DNA of 64,000 nucleotides from Siderastrea radians (Eukaryota; Cnidaria; Anthozoa; Scleractinia; Rhizangiidae): NCBI GenBank assembly GCA_964017195.1, contig OZ024887.1, positions 8,806,660 to 8,870,659 of the forward strand, read 5' to 3'. Shown piece by piece: positions 57,141 to 64,000 of this stretch (position 1 is its first letter; each line of letters starts with the position of its first letter). The notes under the pieces were generated by a model. It saw only the letters and a program-made list of their open reading frames with translations, ran no database searches and was not told where the DNA came from. The position numbers and the translations under genes were made by a program.

Positions 57141-60100
57141 CCCTTTCTTGCGAGGAAGCAAGGTTGGTCGGCCATTTTTGCTGAAGAATTTTTTGCCATA
57201 GTGCATGAGGGAATCGTAGTCATACGGTTCTCCCAAGGAGTTGATAGAGTTTATCTTCATGAAGTTATAGCCTTTGCCTACAAAAGATAAAGAAACAAAC
57301 AAAACAAATAAACAAATTAATAAATATTGACCTCAGAATATCTAGATTACAACTTCTGGCAATCAATAACTTTACCAGACTTTCCTTCCTAACAGTTTGT
57401 TTGCAGCCATTTTTAAATCTATGTAGAGTAAAGATATTACGAGAGTTCGAAGCCTTACTCAACGATCAGAGGCCCCCTATATATGTTCAAATTGCCCCTG
57501 TCTTTCTAATGGAGGCCTTAAGATCACTGCTCATGTACAAGGGTGTGAGTGAGAGTGGGTCTTTTAAAACTTAGTACGCATGCCTAGAGCATTCTAGAGC
57601 TTCGTTCTGCACTGGAAAGCTTGACAGAGAAAAGGGACGGTTTTGAGGAAGCGACAAGTTTGAACGGTCAATCTTGAAATTGTTCTCCGATCTGATCATC
57701 GGTAAAGACTATGCCGTCAAGCTAACACAGTCAGAGGGAATAAGTTTAAGCCGAAGTCACTTTTTATCCATGTTAGTTTTTATTGCACAACTCTTATCCA
57801 TCATCTGTTGAGGCTTGTGGAGGGGGCGTCTGCAAGCGGCTCTCTCTGATCGTGAATTTCTCTCGCTCCTTATTCTTCACTAAGTAAGGAACTTGCTCAC
57901 AGGCTAATTTAATATTAGATTGACTGGTGTAAGGTGGAAGAATTGAATCTGACACAAGGTCGCATCACCTCCTAATTCAGAGATCTTAAAGGGGCATAGT
58001 CACGAGGATTTCGCAGATTTTTAGTCAAACTGTGCTAAAATTATCGGTAGCTAACTTTATCCATGCCTAACATTGTGTTTGAACATTTAAAGGAACATAT
58101 TAACTTAATTTCATTAAGAGAAAACAAACCATGACCATTTGATACCGATTTATTGTCAACACGCTGAAAATAATTAAAAAGTTTAGCCTCATTTTTTCAA
58201 GTTGGAATCCATTTCCATCCGTGCCATCCGTAGCAACAGACGACGGAAAATAGTTTCAGTGAAGTAATATAGTCTTTGGTAACAAAACTAGACCATTATT
58301 TGTGGGGCTTCATTGAGGACATATTTTTGATTTTTAAAGTGAACTAAAATAGTGTGACTATGCCCCTTTAAAACCCGACCGCTCACTGTGATGACTGGTT
58401 CCCAACTGACGAAATTTCATGAACCTATCCTTGTTGGTTCAAATGAGGGCGGCAATTTAAGGCAAACGTTTCCCAATCTGCTTCTAGCAAAATAAAATGA
58501 AATGTTAATTAATTTTCCTTTATCTGTGAAGAGACATTTATAAACAAATCACCTTCTTGAACGTTGTACCAAATAACTCGAACATATCGGTCCCGATCAG
58601 GTCGTGATTGCTCGTGAAAGAATCCTAGAGCATGTCCTAAAAGAAAAGAAGCCGTATTTAGTTAGCATAGTATATTTGCAGGCTGCAGGTTTTACCTCTC
58701 GAAGGCGGGAATGACTAAAAGATTGGTAAAGTCGCAAACGAGCCAAGGAGGCCCACAAGGCCAGAGGTTATCCCTGTTTCTGTGCCATGAATCAACTGGG
58801 AGCATTGACATCCCCTTCTCCCCTCCCGCCCCCTGGATGGGATGCTAGTCCATCGCAGGGTCAGCCCCCAGTAGTATGTCGCCGGTACCCACTTTGTACA
58901 CCTGGGTGAAGAGTGAGGTGAAGTTTTTTGTTTAAGGAAACAACGTGATGGCAGGGAATGAGCCTCGAACCACCGACCTTTAGATCTGAAGTCCAACCCG
59001 CTAACCACTACACCACCGCGCCCCCAAAAATGAGTAAAACTACCTAACAATTATTAAGAAGGCCTCTTTCTCTAATTATCCTACCTATTTCGTGAGCGAC
59101 AGTTCCCATGTGCCAACATCCAGGTGCAAGATTAACATACTGTTGATATCCCCGATACTCCACATCAGCAGAACAACTGTTGAGAAACAAACATGATCAT
59201 AATGGCGAGGTTTGCAATAACAAAGGAGGCTCCGTACGCTCTTCGATTTTTTTTTTCTTAGAAAGACCGGATATGTTAAAATTTCACTTTCATTTCCGGT
59301 CACTCCGGTTTCTGCATTTGATTTCCTACTTTGCCCAGACAGGGATGTGTGTTTTGATGAGAAGTGAATTAAAGAAGTTGTACTTCAGGAACCAGTCATG
59401 CAGTTATATATCGCAAAACTGAATAACGTCATTGATAATTCCCTGCTTGATGATATGGCTTGGTCATTTGTACTTTTCCAGTTTTAAATCGAGTGCTAGA
59501 AAAGTTCACAATTGTAACAAATAAGAGCAAATGAGGAGCAACTTGCTGCAAAAAAGGAATACAACGCAGGTTTGTTTTCATAAAGTTAATTTGCTAAGTG
59601 AAACTAGTTCAGTACAAAACCACTGCCGAACCGAAACGTAATAATGCAGCTTTGCTCATTTCCCCTGCTTTCTTTTAATCGAATGCAGTCAATGTTAAGA
59701 CAATTGTGCTAAATAAAATAAATAAAAGATCTTGATAACAAACCCGCTCATGCCATAACGGAACGTGATGTAGGCTCGCTCAGTGGTTCTTTTTTTAAAT
59801 TGAATACATGTTTTGCTTGACCATTCCTCCATGGCTGCTGCAATGGCAGCTTTTGCTTCATCCTCCCTTGCTACAAGAAATAGCATAGAATTATTGACAG
59901 GAGTAACTTTTAGGTTTTTGAGAGAAGAAATAGACTGCGAGAAGTCTCTAATTTTGGCTTTAATCGTAAGGCAGGCGAAAATACACGCAAGCGCGCGAAA
60001 TTTCGGGGAGACGCGACACGAGGGGAGCGCCAAAAATGCGGAGAGGAGCGCCGAAAATTAATTTTTGGTGCTCCCTTCTTGTCGCGTCTCCCCGAAATTT

Positions 60101-61308
60101 CGCGCGCGCGTGCGTGTGTATTTTCGCCCGCCCATCGATCGCTATCGCCATAATTAGACTACTCGCAGTCTAGAGAAGAAACATTATAAACTTCGCTGCT
60201 TGATTGGAATGGAATTGAAATTGGCGGGATGAAACACGCAAGTAGCTAGAGTGGCAGACTATTGATGGACAATAAGAACCACAGAGTGGCAACCAGAAGA
60301 CAGCAAAAAGTCACCAAGACGACCAAAGGTGATGAGGTCGGAGGATATGCCCAACCGAGTTGAAAGTGTAACGTTGTTGAGTATGTTAAGCCGTAGATTG
60401 CGCACAATTTTAGTATTGATGCGAGATTTAGGTTGTGAAACAAACTATATATTGAAGTGTGAAAATATGAAATAATCATATAGAGGCACAAGAACTGATA
60501 TGGTATACCTAGAACCCAATCAATGGTGTATGGTACCACTCCATTTGGCCAGCGGCGTAAGTTATGAGCGCCACGCGACTGTCCAAACATCAGTTCCAGT
60601 TTCTCCTCAGTTGGCAATATCATGTCACCTTCAAACAAATCTGAGTTGAAATTCTCTTCATTCTCTGCAAAAGAGAAAAGCAGGAAGGAAACAATAAATA
60701 CTCCTAGTTCTTTTTCTGTTTAACTCCATCAAACACCAGTTTTAGCAGCCTTACGGAAATTAATTCTTGTTTTTTTTTATTGCTTCCCAGTATAATAAGA
60801 AAGAATCTCAACTTCAACCGGGCAAAACATTTTTCATCAGTTCCCGAGAATACATCACTTACACTTACAAGGAAGAAAGGGAGGTGTTTTAAAATTTTAT
60901 CGCCATCAGAGGAGAATAGCGTAATGATGAGGTGCTTTTATACGATCAAACGGAAGCTCCAAGGGGCGTGCTTCAATGGTATTATTCTTGAATGAGAAAA
61001 TACAGAACGATCACAATAAACCCCAAAATCACTGGAATACAAAATATATCTTGACTATCGTACGACTGCCCGTGAGAGTTAAAACTGCAACACATGAGTG
61101 GATGTTAACTGTGGGAGTGAATAGGTTAAATGAGTTTTTAATGGTTTGCAAAAACTGCCTTATCATGAGAATCTAGTCCACGCGTTACATCTTTTGAAGT
61201 CGTAAGAGAAACAAAATAAAGTTGGCAGAAAGATTTAAACAACAAACCTTCAGGACTAAAGGATAAAATCCCTGCCACCGATAAAGAGAGAATCGCGAAC
61301 CACAGCAT
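57141..61308 (-). CDS. Astacin-type zinc metalloprotease, 3' end not found
   Basis: Minus-strand exons 61308-61248, 60664-60509, 59870-59744, 59176-59085, 58636-58553 and 57277-57141 join in phase. Exon 1 encodes a signal peptide (M-L-W-F-A-I-L-S-L-S). Exon 2 has the propeptide motif F-E-G-D, whose Asp caps the zinc in astacin zymogens, and the start of the protease domain (W-P-N-G-V-V-P-Y). The zinc site H-E-I-G-H-A-L-G-F-F-H-E-Q-S-R is split between exons 4 and 5. Exon 6 carries the Met-turn S-L-M-H-Y-G. All catalytic elements are intact. The last exon ends at a good donor (gtgaga, phase 0), but I could not find the exon with the closing cysteine. Secreted astacins process matrix, growth factors or venom components. 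Nearness to the MACPF and 8-Cys genes suggests, but does not show, a common setting. Confidence 0.85.
58722..59025 (-). mobile_element. tRNA-derived SINE, full-length copy (family 1)
   Basis: On the minus strand it begins GGGGGCGCGGTGGTGTAGTG, with the B-box GGTTCGAGGCTC and the same body as 6751-7060. It is in an intron of the astacin gene, on the same strand. The head is better conserved than in the 6751 copy. Confidence 0.8.
59931..60172. mobile_element. Foldback element with exact 9-bp target duplication (Mutator-like)
   Basis: Long inverted arms start TAGACTGCGAG and continue through a GC-rich part (gaaatttcggggagacgcga). GAGAAGAAA occurs at 59922-59930 and again at 60173-60181, a 9-bp duplication typical of Mutator-like transposons. 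It lies in the astacin intron between exons 2 and 3. Confidence 0.85.
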
Positions 61309-63532
61309 CGCAGCAGCCAAGAAGACGTTAGATCAGACAGAGAACTTCTTCCTCTGATATTTTATTGCAAAGTTAAACTTCCTCAACGACAGCCAGTTCT
61401 TTTATTGCAATCAGGACAGGTGATAATAGACACGTGGAAATAGAACCGTTTATGACGCGAGAAAATCTTACTGGACAATTGACACCAAAATTAACAGCGC
61501 CCGAATGGCTTTCTTTTGTGATCATTCAAGATCTATATTGTCAGTTTTCTTTTCCCCTTTTCCGACCAGTAATATTAATATTGCTGTGCACCCACAATCC
61601 GATACAAAGCAAACTTTTCTGTTACTGTTTGTTTGCTCAGCTTCACATCTACTAGAAGGCCATTGAGGGTCATAAATTTTCACAATAACAAACTTCTTTC
61701 TTTATATTTGGCTTTTTTATATGGCTTGAAATAGTTCTTTAGTGATCAACTTATTGAAACCGTCGCAGTGTATTAACAACACCCCTGTATTGGCACAACA
61801 CATTTACCTTCAACACTTTGTTACTTATCATGATAGCTGGTAAAAGAAATAGTGTTCGAATAATTCCTCATAGCGCAAACAAGAAAGTATTACAGCTGAA
61901 AAATGATCAAATACTTCATAATCGGCCGGCGATCCTTATTGTCGAGGAGATCATCGCTTCTTGCAAGAGAGATGTTGTACAAACACAGAGAGTTGGGCAA
62001 ATTGGAAAAACAAACACAGAAATCAGGAGATAAAGAAAGCGGAAGGTTTGTAATCAATAAATATTTTCGTTTGTACCCACCAGACCGGAAAGAAGATGGA
62101 AAAGTAAAACACATTTTCATTCCACCAAACTGTGCGTAACTGCACAGATCTATAGAAAATATTCCCGCTCGCTGGCGCAAACCTACTTCCAACTTATCAT
62201 TTTTAGAAACAGTAGATAGCACTGGGGTAAAAGAACTTCCAGTGGAGTGCTGGCAAGGTTTTAAACAGCTGACAGACTGAAATCAAAACTGTTTTACACT
62301 TTGTCTGTTTTCTTAGGCTACCGTTTTTCATAATACTTGCCCAAACTGAAGTGTGGACGAACTTTTAGCTTGTTAATGTTTAACGTGAACCCTTTAACCG
62401 CTTGTATGGCCAAAGAGAAATTCAAGAAAAATCACAATTTTCAGTTTTTCAAATCCTGCCAAACAAACAGTACCATGCGATAGTATTGTGAGAGAGATTT
62501 CATTTGAATGGTCACACCACGGGATTTCGTCCACAGACTCAAAAGTTAGAACTACATTACATGTCTCCATAATTGGCTCTGGGAGTGAAAGGGTTGAATA
62601 ACTGGTACCATCACTTAGCGCTTTATGGAATTCACGTGCTCGAGAAACAATGAATACAGTTGACATTAAACTCTGGGGCGCGCTATTTTGCAACAAATAT
62701 TTAATAAAAGGAAAAAAAACATAGTCTCCATGTATAAACATGCGTTTGAGGTCTACAGATTGTGCTTTTTGAAAAGTGCATTTTAAACATTTCAAATGAC
62801 TGCTGGAGTTAAAAGCGGGAGACCAGACACGCTAATGCAGCTGTCTCGCTTTTCGCAAACGTGTGGAAACGTAACGCGTGCAGTAAGTCGGCTTTTAGGT
62901 TCACTACACGAGCGTGGTGTGGTTCTTCCTTTTAATCTGTGGATTAAATCTAAAAGTGTGAGGTGCTGTTTGTTTGGGATTTTTTTTCTTGCAGCAAAAT
63001 TTGAGAACACTGCTTGGTTTCCTAAATAGACTGGAAAGAGGACAGGAAAGGAGAAAACAAAAGAGACGTTTTTTAGTTTCAGTCCTGCATTTATTTCAAG
63101 ACATAACTAACAAAAATAATGTTATTTTGTAGGAAAACATTTAAATTCCTATGTAGTTTCCCAAAATATTGAGCTCATAATTTATTTAAAACGGGATTAA
63201 TGTACAAAAATTTTACAAAATTTAAACAATGGAAAATGCAAGTGATCTGAATAAATACACGGTTTGGCTACGTTAACAAGAAACCAGAAAACCACGTGTT
63301 TTTCACCACTGAATTATTTAAATATAGACCATATTGATTAACTCAAATAAAATACACCATCACAAGAAAATGGCCGATTAAATGGCCGACAAAATGGCCG
63401 ATTAAATATACAACAAAAACCTCACGTTTTACTTAAACGACCAAGAATGGATTACAGACGTTAAAAAATTATATTCTATTTATTTTTAAACAACCTGTCT
63501 ACGAACATTTTCTCTTTGTTGTATCCAGGCCC
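61309..63532. other. Intergenic region, no gene recognised
   Basis: It lies between the start of the astacin gene and the 3' end of the right-edge gene. Only short frames are present, none with splice context or motifs. Confidence 0.5.
63479..63484 (-). terminator. Poly(A) signal of the right-edge gene
   Basis: AATAAA on the minus strand, about 50 bases after the stop codon at 63533-63535. Confidence 0.55.
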
Positions 63533-63676
63533 TCACCACACACGGCCATCAGCGTAAGCGGGGTGCTGGGCGGCATACTCGTGACGTGCGAGACTCTCTT
63601 CGTAATTTGACTGGACCAGCTGCGCATGGGCAGTTTGACCGGCTTTACGATCTTCCGCTCGCTGGATCATCTCTTC
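63533..63676 (-). CDS. Terminal exon of an unrecognised gene, partial
   Basis: The acceptor (tttcgtag) is followed by a 144-nt open exon ending in TGA. It encodes about 47 residues rich in Glu, Gln, Arg and Ala (E-E-M-I-Q-R-A-E-D-R-K; closing A-Y-A-D-G-R-V-W), predicted helical. It starts in phase 2. The rest of the gene lies right of the window. A short conserved-looking C-terminal tail and a well-placed poly(A) signal support a real gene. I do not recognise the family. Confidence 0.55.
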   Translation of the reverse strand, partial: EEMIQRAEDRKAGQTAHAQLVQSNYEESLARHEYAAQHPAYADGRVW

Positions 63677-63959
63677 CCTACGAAACAGATTGAAGGAAAT
63701 ATTAACGATATATGTTCATACCAGAACTACGTAACAAAGTTTGTTTTACTTTCTCCGTTACTTATCAATCATTCGCAACGTTCTCCATGATTAGTCTGGA
63801 GAAACAATAGACAAAGAACACAAGCAATGCACCCAACCATAAGAACAAAAGAAGATAGAAGTGCAGACTTTAAAGGAAAACGTATAAAAGTGAGATTTTA
63901 AAGTGGTTCAGGTCTACTGGGTTTGATATGTATAGTCTCGTTGTTTATACGTACGAGTA

Positions 63960-64000
63960 AGTAGTAGTAATAGCAGTAGCAGTAACAGTAGCAGTAGCTA
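63960..64000. repeat. (AGTAGC)n-like microsatellite
   Basis: An imperfect agtagcagtagcagtaacag run at the right edge, in the intron of the partial gene. Confidence 0.8.

Noticed and set aside
61138..61320. Continuous 60-codon frame as the whole first exon of the astacin gene
   Set aside because: Its first codon is TTG. The ATG is at 61308, and a donor at 61247 that joins the propeptide exon in phase truncates the frame.

Overview
The window reads as nuclear DNA of an anthozoan cnidarian, most likely a stony coral. It is AT-rich, genes are split by GT-AG introns, and EGF and F5/8C (discoidin) modules sit on symmetric exons. tRNA-derived SINEs, foldback MITEs and Penelope/LINE scraps fill introns and spacers. 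Species cannot be fixed from sequence alone. All gene models below were joined by hand from splice signals, reading phase and homology between copies; none was checked against transcripts.

Layout. (1) 1-10.8 kb, plus strand: 3' part of a MACPF gene (MACPF C-terminal half, a conserved unrecognised region, a Cys-rich segment, three EGF domains, an 8-cysteine tail, stop, poly(A) signal). Its 5' exons lie left of the window. (2) 10.8-20.3 kb: repeat-rich spacer with a large MITE and two weak candidate exons. (3) 20.3-45.9 kb, minus strand: a complete-looking MACPF paralogue of about 1,746 aa: signal peptide, propeptide with a furin-type site, MACPF, the same conserved region and Cys-rich segment, EGF, F5/8C, twelve EGF domains, F5/8C. 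It converges tail-to-tail with the first gene, and the shared exons have identical lengths. (4) 47.7-53.9 kb, plus strand: a small secreted protein with two 8-cysteine modules made by duplication of a two-exon unit. (5) 57.1-61.3 kb, minus strand: an astacin-type zinc metalloprotease whose last exon(s) I could not find. (6) 63.5-63.7 kb, minus strand: terminal exon of an unrecognised gene that runs off the right edge.

Taken together, four neighbouring genes encode secreted products: two MACPF proteins, one Cys-rich protein and one astacin protease. In cnidarians, MACPF-EGF proteins and astacins both occur in venom and in immune or developmental settings. The sequence does not decide between these roles. 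The most unusual points are the MACPF/EGF/F5-8C architecture, the alternating two-type EGF exon array with one unit replaced by foreign DNA, the different C-terminal modules of the two MACPF paralogues, and the duplicated 8-Cys protein.
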